64,000 bases of DNA, taken from positions 1,010,496 through 1,074,495 of the forward strand of contig LR732703.1 of NCBI GenBank assembly GCA_902506565.1, in the 5' to 3' direction. The notes beneath the pieces are model-generated. The model was not told where the DNA came from. It saw nothing but the letters and a program-made list of their open reading frames with translations, and made no database searches. A program made the translations under genes and the position numbers. The stretch comes from Burkholderiales bacterium 8X (GTDB taxonomy: Bacteria; Pseudomonadota; Gammaproteobacteria; Burkholderiales; Burkholderiaceae_C). Positions 34,215 to 44,088 of the stretch are shown piece by piece (positions within the stretch are counted from its first letter, which is position 1; the number at the start of each line of letters is the position of its first letter).

Positions 34215-34799
34215 TCAACCCGGCAGCAGGACCTTGTTGACCACGTGGATGACGCCGTTCGACTGGTAGACGTTGGCGGTCGTGACGGTGGCCATGCCGC
34301 CCTTGGCGTCGGTCACCATGACGTTGCCGCCGCTGGCGGTCACCGTCAGCATGTCGCCGCTGGCCGTCTTCAGCATCGCCTTGCCGCCGCCGTCCATCAC
34401 GAGCTTGCCGAGCGCAGCGGCATCGTACTTGCCGGGGACGACGTGGTAGGTCAGCACCTTGGTCAAGGTCGCCTTGTTCTCGGGCTTGAGCAGCGTCGGG
34501 ACGGTGCCGGCCGGCAATGCGTCGAAGGCGGTGTTGGTCGGGGCGAAGACGGTGAACGGGCCGGGGCTCTTCAGGGTGTCGACCAGGCCCGCTGCCTTGA
34601 CGGCCGCGACCAGCGTGGTGTGGTCCTTCGAATTGACCGCGTTGTCGACGATGTCCTTGTTCGGGAACATCGGCGCGCCCCCGACCATAACGGAAGGCAT
34701 GCTGCCCGACATGCCCATGCCGCCCGACTGGCCCATGCTCGTGCCGGAGCAAGCGGCGAGCAACACGGAGACGCCTGCGGCGATGATGAGTTTCTTCAT
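34215..34799 (-). CDS. Fasciclin-domain lipoprotein
   Basis: A 194-residue lipoprotein: MKKLIIAAGVSVLLAACSG has a lipobox with Cys18 as lipidation site. A Met/Gly-rich linker (GMGMSGSMPSVM) leads into one FAS1 domain (about 50-194): the H1-like FTVFAPTNTAFDALP, then LTYHVVPGKYDAAAL and the final GVIHVVNKVLLP. FAS1 domains mediate adhesion and surface protein contacts. The start at 34799 has an AGGA site; a longer frame to 34847 would put residues ahead of the signal. It appears monocistronic. The 224 bp upstream contain no gene. Confidence 0.88.
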   Translation of the reverse strand: MKKLIIAAGVSVLLAACSGTSMGQSGGMGMSGSMPSVMVGGAPMFPNKDIVDNAVNSKDHTTLVAAVKAAGLVDTLKSPGPFTVFAPTNTAFDALPAGTVPTLLKPENKATLTKVLTYHVVPGKYDAAALGKLVMDGGGKAMLKTASGDMLTVTASGGNVMVTDAKGGMATVTTANVYQSNGVIHVVNKVLLPG

Positions 34800-34991
34800 A
34801 GGATTTCCTGCTGGTTGATGGATCGAGATCGAACAACCCGGCGGCATGGAATCGCATGACGCCTGGTAGGTTCAACTGCCCATACGAAGCAGGTGAGCGG
34901 CTGGTTTGTAGGACGAGAAGCCGAGCTGAGCCGTGCGGTGCATGAAGCGGCTCGACGCGGACTCGCATGCACGGCCCCTCGGCCCGGGATT

Positions 34992-35005
34992 CGGGCTCAA
35001 GCCCG
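34992..35005 (-). terminator. Short hairpin after the tolC-like gene
   Basis: CGGGCTCAAGCCCG forms a six-base-pair stem with a two-base centre, 19 bp beyond the stop of the TolC-family gene. It lacks a T-run, so a role as terminator is tentative. Confidence 0.3.
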
Positions 35006-35023
35006 GCACGTGCCGATCGATTG

Positions 35024-36607
<1,584 letters not shown>

Positions 36608-36630
36608 AGAGATCCTAGAGAACGATGAAT

Positions 36631-36981
36631 TCAGTAGCGGGGCACCGACGGGTCCTGCTGGAGGGACCAGGCATCGATGCCGCCTGCGACATTGGCCACC
36701 TTCGAGAAGTCGTTGTTCTGGAGGAACAGTGCGACGCTCTGGCTGCGGGCACCGTGGTGGCAGAGGCAGGCGATCGGCTGGTCGGGGTCGAGCTCCGACA
36801 GCCGCCGCGGAATTTCGTTCATCGGGATCGCGACCAGCGCGAATCCTTCCGGCCGCACGCTGGCGACCTGGCGCTCCCAGGGCTCGCGCACGTCGAGCAG
36901 CACGGGCTTTGCGCCGGATGGGGAGGGTGGATGCGTGCCGAACCAGGCGGCGACATCGGTGGGACGGATCTGGTCGATCAC
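36631..36981 (-). CDS. Rhodanese-domain protein
   Basis: A 116-residue single rhodanese domain with the active loop CHHGARS, Cys74 being the persulfide cysteine, preceded by LLDVREPWE and followed by VANVAGGIDAW. It is of GlpE type and likely moves sulfane sulfur in the cytoplasm. The start is placed at a GTG (36981), eight bases after the PIMT stop; longer frames overlap PIMT entirely. Its position between PIMT and the TolC-family gene is common in Burkholderiales, as I recall. Confidence 0.83.
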   Translation of the reverse strand: MIDQIRPTDVAAWFGTHPPSPSGAKPVLLDVREPWERQVASVRPEGFALVAIPMNEIPRRLSELDPDQPIACLCHHGARSQSVALFLQNNDFSKVANVAGGIDAWSLQQDPSVPRY

Positions 36982-36989
36982 GGCGTCGT

Positions 36990-37676
36990 TCAGAAGTTGA
37001 AGCGCGAAGGCGTCGGAAAGTTCTGCAACCTGGGCGCGACCGTGTCCCAGGGCTGCAGGGTGTTCCACTTACCTTCGGACACGCGGGTCACGAAGTTGGC
37101 CCGCATCATCGGGTCGTCGCCGACGATGGCTCCCAGGCGGCCACCGAGGGTGAGCGAACCCAACAGGTTCTGCGGCAGCCGGGCGACCGAGCCGCTCAGC
37201 ACGATCACGTCGAAGGTCGGTCCGCTCGGAAGGGGCACCGAGCCGTCCGCCTGGCGCACCTCGACGTTCATCACGCCGTGTCGGCGCAGGTTCTCGGCGG
37301 CTTGCCGGGCAAGGCCGGCATCGATTTCGAGCGTGAGCACTTCCTTGGCGCGATCGGCCAGCATCGCGGCCATGAAGCCGGAGCCGGTGCCGATCTCGAG
37401 CACGGTCTCGTGCTTCTGGATGTGCAGGTCCTGCAGCATCCGGGCTTCGACCTTGGGCGCGAGCATGCATTGGCTCGGATGCGCCGGGCCGGTCGCGCCT
37501 TCGAGCGGAAGCTCCATGTCGAAGAAGGCCAGCGCGCGGTGCGGCTCGGGCACGTAGTCTTCTCGGCGGATGCGGGACAGCAGGTCGAGGATGTCGAAGT
37601 CGAGCACGTCCCAGGGGCGGATCTGCTGCTCGATCATGTTGAAGCGAAGTCGCTCCAGGGTCGGGGTGGGATTCAT
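36990..37676 (-). CDS. Protein-L-isoaspartate O-methyltransferase family protein
   Basis: A 228-residue PIMT-type methyltransferase. Motif I is VLEIGTGSGFMAAMLAD (about residues 93-109), with a VLTLEIDAGLA acidic strand and a post-I VEVRQADGS. The N-terminal MIEQQIRPWDVLD and YVPEPHRALAFFDMELPL segments match the family. It repairs isoaspartyl residues in damaged proteins or acts as a related methyltransferase. It heads the PIMT-rhodanese-tolC row, with 63 bp between it and the RND pump gene upstream. Confidence 0.83.
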   Translation of the reverse strand: MNPTPTLERLRFNMIEQQIRPWDVLDFDILDLLSRIRREDYVPEPHRALAFFDMELPLEGATGPAHPSQCMLAPKVEARMLQDLHIQKHETVLEIGTGSGFMAAMLADRAKEVLTLEIDAGLARQAAENLRRHGVMNVEVRQADGSVPLPSGPTFDVIVLSGSVARLPQNLLGSLTLGGRLGAIVGDDPMMRANFVTRVSEGKWNTLQPWDTVAPRLQNFPTPSRFNF

Positions 37677-37739
37677 GGGTTTTTTCCGGGTCCGGTGCGG
37701 CGGGGATGCGGCAGGGTCAGGCGTTGGAGGCTCGGGGCC

Positions 37740-40700
37740 TCAGGACAAACGCTCGATTTTAGGCACGGCCCGGCGGCTGCTCCGGCGCCGGGCCCAGGCT
37801 GCCAGGTCGTCCATGTAGCAGTAGACGACCGGCACCACCACGAGCGTCAAGAGCGACGAGGTGATGACGCCGCCGATCACCGCCTGCCCCATCGGCGCGC
37901 GCTGCTCCGATCCTTCGCTGATCGCGAACGCGAGCGGCACCATGCCGAAGATCATCGCGAGCGTCGTCATCAGGATCGGCCGCAGCCGCACCCGCGCCGC
38001 CAGCAGCAAGGCCTCGGCGCGCGGAAGGCCCGGCACCACGCTGCCGTCCGGCGCCACGCCGGGCTCGCGCGAACGGATCGCGAAGTCGACCAGCAGGATC
38101 GCGTTCTTGGTGACCAAGCCCATCAGCATCACCACGCCGATCACCGAGAACATCGACAAGGTCGAGCGGAACATCAGGAGCGCCAGCACCACGCCGATCA
38201 GCGTCAGCGGCAAGGCCGTCATCAGGGCCAGCGGCTGCAGGAAGCTCTTGAACTGGCTGGCCAGGATCATGTAGATGAAGATCACCGCCAGCGCCAGGGC
38301 GGACACCGCATAGCCGAAGGACTCCTGCATGTTCTTGGTCGAGCCGCTGAACTGCCAGCCGTAGCCGGGCGGGAACGCGATGCCCGCCAGCGCGGCGCGG
38401 ACGTCGGCCGAGACCTCGCCGGCCGAGCGGCCCGAGGTGTTGGCATTTATCGCGACTTCGCGGGCGAGGGCGCGGCGATTGATCTGGTTCGGGCCGGTCG
38501 ATTCGCGCACGTCCGCCACCTGCTGCAGGCGGACGATGCGGCTCGAGCCATCGGCGTTCGCGCCCATCGTGGTGCTGGCGAACGGCAGCCGCGCCAGGTC
38601 GGCCGGCGAGTTGCGCACTTCTGGTGCGAGCCGCACGTTCACGTCGTAGGTCTGGTCGTCCGGCGCGCGCCAGTTGCCGACCGTGGTGCCGGCCACCAGC
38701 GTGCGCAGCGCGTTCGCGATCGGCGCGACGCCCAGCCCGAGATCGGACGCTGCGTCGCGGCGCACCACCACACTCACGGTCGGCTTGTTCGGCTTCTGGC
38801 TGGAATCGAGGTCGACCAGGCCGGGGATGGGCCGGATCGCGTCCATCACGCGGGTGGTGAGCCGTTCGAGTTCCTTGAGGTCGGGCCCTTGCAGCGAGAA
38901 CTCGATCACCTTGTTGCCGCCGACCGAATCGCGCAGGCCCACGTGCGTGACCGTGATGCCGGGGATGCTCTGCAGCCGCTGGCGCAGCACCGGCGACATC
39001 TCGTCGACGCTGCGAACCCGCTGCGTCCGGTCGACCAGCCGCACGTAGACGCTCGCATACATCTTGCCGGCCGCATCGCCGGTGTTGATGGTGGTGAGCG
39101 TGTAGCGCACCTCGGGCATCTCGCGCAGGATGCCTTCGACCTGCCGCGCGCGGGCCTCGGTCACTTCGAGCGACGAGCCGACCGGCGTGTAGAAGCTGAC
39201 CGCGGTCTCCGAGAAGTCGGCCTTCGGCACGAACTCGGTACCGAGCAGCGGCACCATGAAGATGCTCAGGACGAAGATGCCGATCGCGGCGAACACCGTC
39301 TTGAGCTTGTGTACCAGCGCCCAGCGCAGGATGCCCTGGTAGCCGTCGGCCAGCCGCTCGGTCGCTCGATCGAAGAGTCCGGTGACGCGGCCGATGGTCT
39401 TGTCGTACCAGCCGACCGGCGGGCTATCGCGGCCGTGCCGGTCGATGGCCGGGTCATGCCAGATGCTGGACATCATCGGGTCGAGCGTGAAGCTCACGAA
39501 CATCGAGATCAGCACCGCCGCGACGATGGTGATGCCGAACTCGTGGAAGAACTTGCCGATGATCCCTTCCATGAAGCCGATCGGCAGGAACACCGCCACG
39601 ATCGACAGCGTGGTGGCGAGCACCGCGAGCCCGATTTCCTGCGTGCCGTCGAGCGCGGCGGTGTAGGGCGCCTTGCCCATCTGCACGTGCCGCACGATGT
39701 TCTCGCGCACCACGATCGCATCGTCGATCAACAGGCCGACGCAGAGCGACAGCGCCATCAGCGTGACCATGTTGATGGTGAAGCCGAACATCGCCATGAA
39801 CCAGAAGGTGCCGATCAGCGCGATCGGAAGGGTGAGGCCGGTGATGACGGTGGAGCGCCACGAGTTGAGGAACAGGAACACGATCAGCACCGTGAGCAAG
39901 GCGCCTTCGATCAGGGTCTGCCGCACGTTGGTCACCGCCACCCGGATCGGCCGCGAGGCATCCGCGATGGGTGCGAGCTTGACGCCCGGCGGCAGCTGCG
40001 GCTGGATCTCGGCGATCGCCTTGACCAGGCCGTCGACCACCTGGATGGTGTTCTCGTCCTGCGCCTTCTGTACCGAGAGGAGCAGCGTTCGCTGGCCGTT
40101 GTAGAGGGCGAGGCTGTCGATCTCCTGGGCGCCGTCCCGCACGGTCGCGACCTGGTCGATGCGAACCGGGGCGCTGCTGCCGTTGGCGATGCCGTTGCCG
40201 GAGGCAGCGGTCGACCCGCCGCGGCGAGCGACGATGATCCGGCCGAAATCCTCCGGCCGCTCCATGCGTGCATCGATCTGCACGACCCGCTCCTGCTCGA
40301 GCGAACGCACCGCGCCGACCGGCAGCGCCTGGTTCTCGCTGCGCACCGCATCGACCACCTGGTTGGCGCTGACGCCGAAGGCCTCCATCGCCTGCGGATC
40401 GAGGTAGATGTTGATCTCGCGCTTGGTGCCGCCGACCAGCGTGACCGAGCCCACGCCGCGGACGTTCTCGAGGCGCTTCTTCAGGACCTGGTCGGCCCAG
40501 TTGGTGAGTTCCACGGCGGTGGGCACGCGGGTGCCAGCCGTGGCCGAAGCTGCTGCGCCTGTCGGTGCGCCAACCGGCGCGGCGGCCGCTGGCTCCGGCA
40601 GGACCGCGACCGACCACACCGGCCGCGACGCCGGGTCGAAGCGCAGCACGCGCGGGTCCTTGACCTCGTCCCGAAAGAGCGGCCGCACCGCCGCCACCTT

Positions 40701-41030
40701 TTCGCGAACGTCGTCCGCGGCCTTGCGGCCTTCGACGTACAGCTGGAACTCGATGATGACCACCGACTGTCCCTCGTAACTGCGCGAGGTGACCGCGTTG
40801 ATGCCGGCGATCGAGTTGACGCCTTCCTCCAGCTTCTTGGTGACCTCGCTCTCGACGATCTCGGGCGAGGCGCCGGGATATTCGGTGAGGACCACCACCA
40901 CCGGAAGGTCGATGTTCGGGAACTGGTCGACCTGCAGCCGCTGGTACGAGAAGATGCCGAGCACCACCAGCGCCAGCATCAGCATGGTGGCGAAGACCGG
41001 GTTCTGGAGGCTGACGCGGGTGAACCACAT
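37740..41030 (-). CDS. HAE1-type RND efflux pump
   Basis: A 1096-residue inner-membrane RND transporter. It opens [20 protein letters not shown] (helix 1) and has the porter domains between helices 1/2 and 7/8. Helix 4 contains the proton-relay acids in [18 protein letters not shown], and helix 6 shows [15 protein letters not shown]. Two Ala/Gly-rich inserts (around residues 145-165 and 280-295) enlarge it slightly beyond the usual 1030-1050. With the adaptor and TolC it should export hydrophobic drugs or metabolites. It follows the adaptor after 24 bp in a TetR-led operon. Confidence 0.93.
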   Translation of the reverse strand: MWFTRVSLQNPVFATMLMLALVVLGIFSYQRLQVDQFPNIDLPVVVVLTEYPGASPEIVESEVTKKLEEGVNSIAGINAVTSRSYEGQSVVIIEFQLYVEGRKAADDVREKVAAVRPLFRDEVKDPRVLRFDPASRPVWSVAVLPEPAAAAPVGAPTGAAASATAGTRVPTAVELTNWADQVLKKRLENVRGVGSVTLVGGTKREINIYLDPQAMEAFGVSANQVVDAVRSENQALPVGAVRSLEQERVVQIDARMERPEDFGRIIVARRGGSTAASGNGIANGSSAPVRIDQVATVRDGAQEIDSLALYNGQRTLLLSVQKAQDENTIQVVDGLVKAIAEIQPQLPPGVKLAPIADASRPIRVAVTNVRQTLIEGALLTVLIVFLFLNSWRSTVITGLTLPIALIGTFWFMAMFGFTINMVTLMALSLCVGLLIDDAIVVRENIVRHVQMGKAPYTAALDGTQEIGLAVLATTLSIVAVFLPIGFMEGIIGKFFHEFGITIVAAVLISMFVSFTLDPMMSSIWHDPAIDRHGRDSPPVGWYDKTIGRVTGLFDRATERLADGYQGILRWALVHKLKTVFAAIGIFVLSIFMVPLLGTEFVPKADFSETAVSFYTPVGSSLEVTEARARQVEGILREMPEVRYTLTTINTGDAAGKMYASVYVRLVDRTQRVRSVDEMSPVLRQRLQSIPGITVTHVGLRDSVGGNKVIEFSLQGPDLKELERLTTRVMDAIRPIPGLVDLDSSQKPNKPTVSVVVRRDAASDLGLGVAPIANALRTLVAGTTVGNWRAPDDQTYDVNVRLAPEVRNSPADLARLPFASTTMGANADGSSRIVRLQQVADVRESTGPNQINRRALAREVAINANTSGRSAGEVSADVRAALAGIAFPPGYGWQFSGSTKNMQESFGYAVSALALAVIFIYMILASQFKSFLQPLALMTALPLTLIGVVLALLMFRSTLSMFSVIGVVMLMGLVTKNAILLVDFAIRSREPGVAPDGSVVPGLPRAEALLLAARVRLRPILMTTLAMIFGMVPLAFAISEGSEQRAPMGQAVIGGVITSSLLTLVVVPVVYCYMDDLAAWARRRSSRRAVPKIERLS

Positions 41031-41054
41031 GCTTGTTCGTCCAGTCCGATCCGG

Positions 41055-42209
41055 TCAGGGCGCGAGCCCGGCGGCCAGCTTGACCGACGTGCCCTCGCGC
41101 AGCGCGCCGACCGTGCCGGCGACCACCACGGCGCCTTCGTCCAGGCCCTTGACCGAGACCATGGCCTGGCCATCCACTTCGCCGCGCGAGCCGAGCTCGA
41201 CCGGCCGATGGACGATGCGCCCGTCCACCACCGCCTGCACATACGGCGACGGCTTGTCGATCCGCACGGCGTTGAGGGGCAGGGCCAGCGACCGCTCGCG
41301 GCCGACGTCGATGGTGCCCTGCGCAAAGAGGCCCTGGCGAAAGCCCGTGCTGCTGTCCAGCCGCAGATAGACCAGCACGTTGCGGCTGCCGGCTTGCGCG
41401 GTCGGGTTGATGCGCAGCACGCCCGCGCCCACCCGGCGGTCGTTGTTGCCCGTCGGCGCCACGCCGCCGCCCTCGATCTGCAGCGACGCACGCTGCCCGA
41501 TGCGCACCGCGACCGAGTCGGCTGCCGAAAGCGTCGCCTCGACCTCGAGCTGGCGCAGGTCGACCACCTCGATCACGCGGGTGTCGATGCCGACCCGCTC
41601 GCCCGGCTGCACCAGGCGCTGCGCGACCAGCCCGGCGATCGGGCTGCGGAGGATCGTGTCGTCGAGCGACTTGTTCATCATGTCGACGGCCGCCAGTGCC
41701 GCCCGGTGCGTGGCCAGTGCCGAATTGAGGCTGGAAAGCGAGGTGTCGAGTGCCGTCTTCGAGATGAAGCCCTGTTCGACCAAAGCCTTGTTGTTGTCGT
41801 AGCTGCGGCGCGCCACCTCGGCTTGCGCTCGGGCCGCATCCGCCTGCTCGCGGGCCTGCGCGACACGCGACTGGTATTCGGTCGGGTCGACCCGCGCGAT
41901 GATCTGTCCGGCCGTGACCGAGTCGCCTTCGCGAACCGTGAGGCCGCGCAATTCGCCTGCGACCCGCGCCTTGACCACGGCCGAATCGATGGCGCGCAAG
42001 GTGCCGGATACCGGCAGCGCCTGGACCAGTTCGCGCTGCGCGACTCGCAGCACGTCGCCCGTGCCGAGCTGCACGGCCGTTTCGGTCGGCGCCGCGGCGC
42101 TCGCCAGCGCCGCCTGCTGCGCGCGCCGGGCGCCGATCGCACGGAAGATGCCGCCGATCAAAAGCAGCGCGATCAGTGCGACGACGATCCACTTGAGCGG
42201 CCTTTTCAC
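41055..42209 (-). CDS. RND efflux periplasmic adaptor
   Basis: A 384-residue membrane-fusion protein with an N-terminal hydrophobic anchor (WIVVALIALLLIGGIFRAIG). The lipoyl domain (GELRGLTVREGDSVTAGQII, then LRSPIAGLVAQRLVQPGERV), an alpha hairpin (about 110-180), beta-barrel and membrane-proximal domains (GRERSLALPLNAV) follow in the usual order. It joins the RND pump to the TolC channel. The start is a GTG at 42209 overlapping the tetR stop (GTGA) and preceded by GGGAAGG. Confidence 0.9.
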   Translation of the reverse strand: MKRPLKWIVVALIALLLIGGIFRAIGARRAQQAALASAAAPTETAVQLGTGDVLRVAQRELVQALPVSGTLRAIDSAVVKARVAGELRGLTVREGDSVTAGQIIARVDPTEYQSRVAQAREQADAARAQAEVARRSYDNNKALVEQGFISKTALDTSLSSLNSALATHRAALAAVDMMNKSLDDTILRSPIAGLVAQRLVQPGERVGIDTRVIEVVDLRQLEVEATLSAADSVAVRIGQRASLQIEGGGVAPTGNNDRRVGAGVLRINPTAQAGSRNVLVYLRLDSSTGFRQGLFAQGTIDVGRERSLALPLNAVRIDKPSPYVQAVVDGRIVHRPVELGSRGEVDGQAMVSVKGLDEGAVVVAGTVGALREGTSVKLAAGLAP

Positions 42210-42883
42210 GACGCCTTCCCTTTTGCCGCGAGGAAGCCGTTCAGCACCAGTTCGGCCTGTACCTCGAGGTACCTTTCGGGCTCGATGTTCGACTGGGCGT
42301 CGACGCAGATCGCGGCCGAATGCTTCCAGAGCATGAGGAAGATCATCGGCGCGATCACCGCGTAGATCGCGTGATCGACGTCGATGGGCGCGAACTCGCC
42401 GCTGTCGATGCCCCGCTTCAGGATCTTGCGAAGCAGCGCGTGGCCGGGCCGCACCACCTCTTGCCGATAGAAATCCGCCAACTCGGGAAAGTTGTTCCCC
42501 TCGCTCAACATCAGCTTGGTCAGGCCCGAAGCCTTGGTGGAGCCGACCCGTTCCCACCAGATGCGCATGCAATAGCGAAGCATTTCGGCGGTGCTGCCCT
42601 CGAACTCCGCGAACTCCTGGTTCCACTCCTTGAAGCGGCCCGAAAGGTTCTCGACAATCACCGCCTTGAAGAGTTCTTCCTTGCTGGGAAAGTAAAGAAA
42701 GAGGGTGCCCTTCGAGACCCCGGCCCGGGCGGCGACTTCTTCCGACCGGGTCGCCGCGAAGCCCTTGGCGACGAACAGGTCGAGCGCGGCTTCGAGCAGC
42801 TCGCCCGGACGGGCCTCCTTGCGGCGTTCGCGCTTGGCGCGTGAGGGGCAGAAGGTGTCGCTGAGGAAGCGCGGCGCGGGCAT
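42206..42883 (-). CDS. TetR-family repressor of the RND operon
   Basis: A 225-residue regulator. The HTH occupies about residues 27-70 (LLEAALDLFVAKGFAATRSE, EVAARAGVSKGTLFLYFPSK). The C-terminal ligand domain is all-helical and includes the AcrR-like C-terminal pattern FYRQEVVRPGHALLRKIL. It leads the tetR-adaptor-pump operon and should repress it until a pump substrate binds. An inverted repeat stands six bases before its start codon, so autoregulation is likely. Confidence 0.9.
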   Translation of the reverse strand: MPAPRFLSDTFCPSRAKRERRKEARPGELLEAALDLFVAKGFAATRSEEVAARAGVSKGTLFLYFPSKEELFKAVIVENLSGRFKEWNQEFAEFEGSTAEMLRYCMRIWWERVGSTKASGLTKLMLSEGNNFPELADFYRQEVVRPGHALLRKILKRGIDSGEFAPIDVDHAIYAVIAPMIFLMLWKHSAAICVDAQSNIEPERYLEVQAELVLNGFLAAKGKAS

Positions 42884-42889
42884 GATCTC

Positions 42890-42911
42890 TTACTGACTGG
42901 CGGGTTAGTAA
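42890..42911. promoter_or_regulatory. TetR operator candidate
   Basis: An imperfect 22-bp inverted repeat, with outer arms TTACT and AGTAA and inner GAC/GTT near-matches, lies between the tetR start (42883) and the divergent msrA gene. Position just ahead of tetR fits repression by the encoded protein. Confidence 0.55.
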
Positions 42912-42986
42912 TGTAGTCAGCGACCCTGGGAGCGTCAAGGCGCCACAATCGCGGCTTCGTTTTTTCTCGAAGATTTCGGAGCGCAA

Positions 42987-43541
42987 ATGGACTCGACCAC
43001 ATCCCGGACCGAAACCATCGTGGTGGGCGGCGGCTGCTTCTGGTGCACCGAGGCGGTGTTCGACCGGGTCGAAGGCGTGGTCGACGTCGAGTCGGGCTAC
43101 AGCAACGGCCAGACCTTGAACCCGAGCTACGAGCAGGTCTGCACCGGCCGTACCGGGCACAACGAGGTGGTCAAGCTCGAATTCGATCCGGCCCGGATCT
43201 CGTTGCGCGAATTGCTCGAGATCTTCTTCGTGATCCACGATCCGACCACGCTCAATCGGCAGGGCAACGATGTCGGCACCCAATACCGGAGCGGCATCTA
43301 CACCACCAGCGACGAGCAGGCTGCCGTTGCGCAAGAGGTCATTCGCGAGATCGAGGCCAGTAAGACTTATCGGTCGCCGATCGTGACCGAGGTCAAGCCG
43401 CTCGCCAATTACTCGACCGCCGAGGCCTACCACCAGGATTACTTCCTCCACAACCCGAACCAGGGTTATTGCGCCTTCGTGGTCGGACCGAAGGTCGAGA
43501 AGTTCCAGAAGACCTTCGCGGCCAAGGTCAAGAAGGGCTGA
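42987..43541 (+). CDS. msrA: Peptide-methionine (S)-S-oxide reductase
   Basis: A 184-residue enzyme that reduces methionine-S-sulfoxide in oxidised proteins. The active site is GGCFWCTEAVFDRV with catalytic Cys17. SGYSNGQTLNPSYEQVCTGRTGHNEVV and the terminal YHQDYFLHNPNQGYC complete the family pattern; the last Cys is the resolving residue. A CACAAT -10-like box near 42942 may serve as promoter. Five bases after its stop begins a His-rich secreted protein, so an operon extends to the TonB receptor. Confidence 0.95.
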   Translation: MDSTTSRTETIVVGGGCFWCTEAVFDRVEGVVDVESGYSNGQTLNPSYEQVCTGRTGHNEVVKLEFDPARISLRELLEIFFVIHDPTTLNRQGNDVGTQYRSGIYTTSDEQAAVAQEVIREIEASKTYRSPIVTEVKPLANYSTAEAYHQDYFLHNPNQGYCAFVVGPKVEKFQKTFAAKVKKG

Positions 43542-43546
43542 GCGGC

Positions 43547-44005
43547 TTGAAGCTTCGGCAGTCATCGGCATTCACGCGCGCACTCCTTTGCGTGTTGATG
43601 GCGGCCGTGTGGCTGGCGACCACGCTCGGGCTGGTGCACGGCAGCCTGCACGGCGCGCCGGCGATGTCGGGCAAGGTGCAGCAGGCGGCGGGCAGCCTGG
43701 CGAGGCACGGGGCGCCCACGTTCAAGGCGCATGAGGCGCACCCGTCGAAAGCCCTTTCTTCCGCCGTGGCGGAAGCGCCGACCGCTATGTCGTCGCAGAC
43801 CGGTGGCTTCTCGCTCTTCGGCGCGCACAGCGATGCCGATTGCCGCCTCTACGATCAACTGAGCCACGGCGCCGCGCCGCTCTGCGTGCCGGCCGTGTTG
43901 CTGCCGGTCTTCCTGCCGGCCGCCACCTTCGCCTATCTCGAAGGCGAGGCACTGGCCCGCTGGGTCGCGCTCTTCGACGCGCGCGGGCCTCCGATCACTC
44001 GCTAG
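43547..44005 (+). CDS. Secreted or membrane His-rich protein (DUF2946-like)
   Basis: A 152-residue protein with one N-terminal hydrophobic segment (ALLCVLMAAVWLATTLGLVHG), then a region rich in His (HGSLHG, LARHG, FKAHEAH, FGAHSDADC) and a second hydrophobic patch (LCVPAVLLPVFLPAATFA). The D-x-D-C-R-L-Y-D-Q-L-x-H-G segment resembles small DUF2946-type proteins found beside metal TonB receptors. The start is a TTG at 43547, five bases after msrA; an internal ATG within the hydrophobic segment is less likely. A periplasmic metal-binding role is a guess. Confidence 0.6.
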   Translation: MKLRQSSAFTRALLCVLMAAVWLATTLGLVHGSLHGAPAMSGKVQQAAGSLARHGAPTFKAHEAHPSKALSSAVAEAPTAMSSQTGGFSLFGAHSDADCRLYDQLSHGAAPLCVPAVLLPVFLPAATFAYLEGEALARWVALFDARGPPITR

Positions 44006-44024
44006 TTCTCCCTTGCTCGCCGTT

Positions 44025-44054
44025 GTCCCGAGTCGCTTTCGAGCGCGCCGGGAC
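44025..44054 (+). promoter_or_regulatory. Hairpin with TTCG loop upstream of the TonB receptor gene
   Basis: GTCCCG and CGGGAC pair around a 3x3 internal loop and an inner CGCT/AGCG stem closed by TTCG. It lies 34 bases before the receptor ATG at 44089. It could act as an attenuator, RNA-processing stop or weak terminator; no T-run follows. Confidence 0.4.
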
Positions 44055-44088
44055 CGGCTTCTCTTCGGATTTCTTCGAGTGCTTCAAC

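Noticed and set aside
36729..42365. A single open frame of 1878 codons on the plus strand
   Set aside because: It is antisense to the RND pump, adaptor and PIMT genes, Arg/His/Asp-rich without domains, and arises from strong third-position GC on the other strand.
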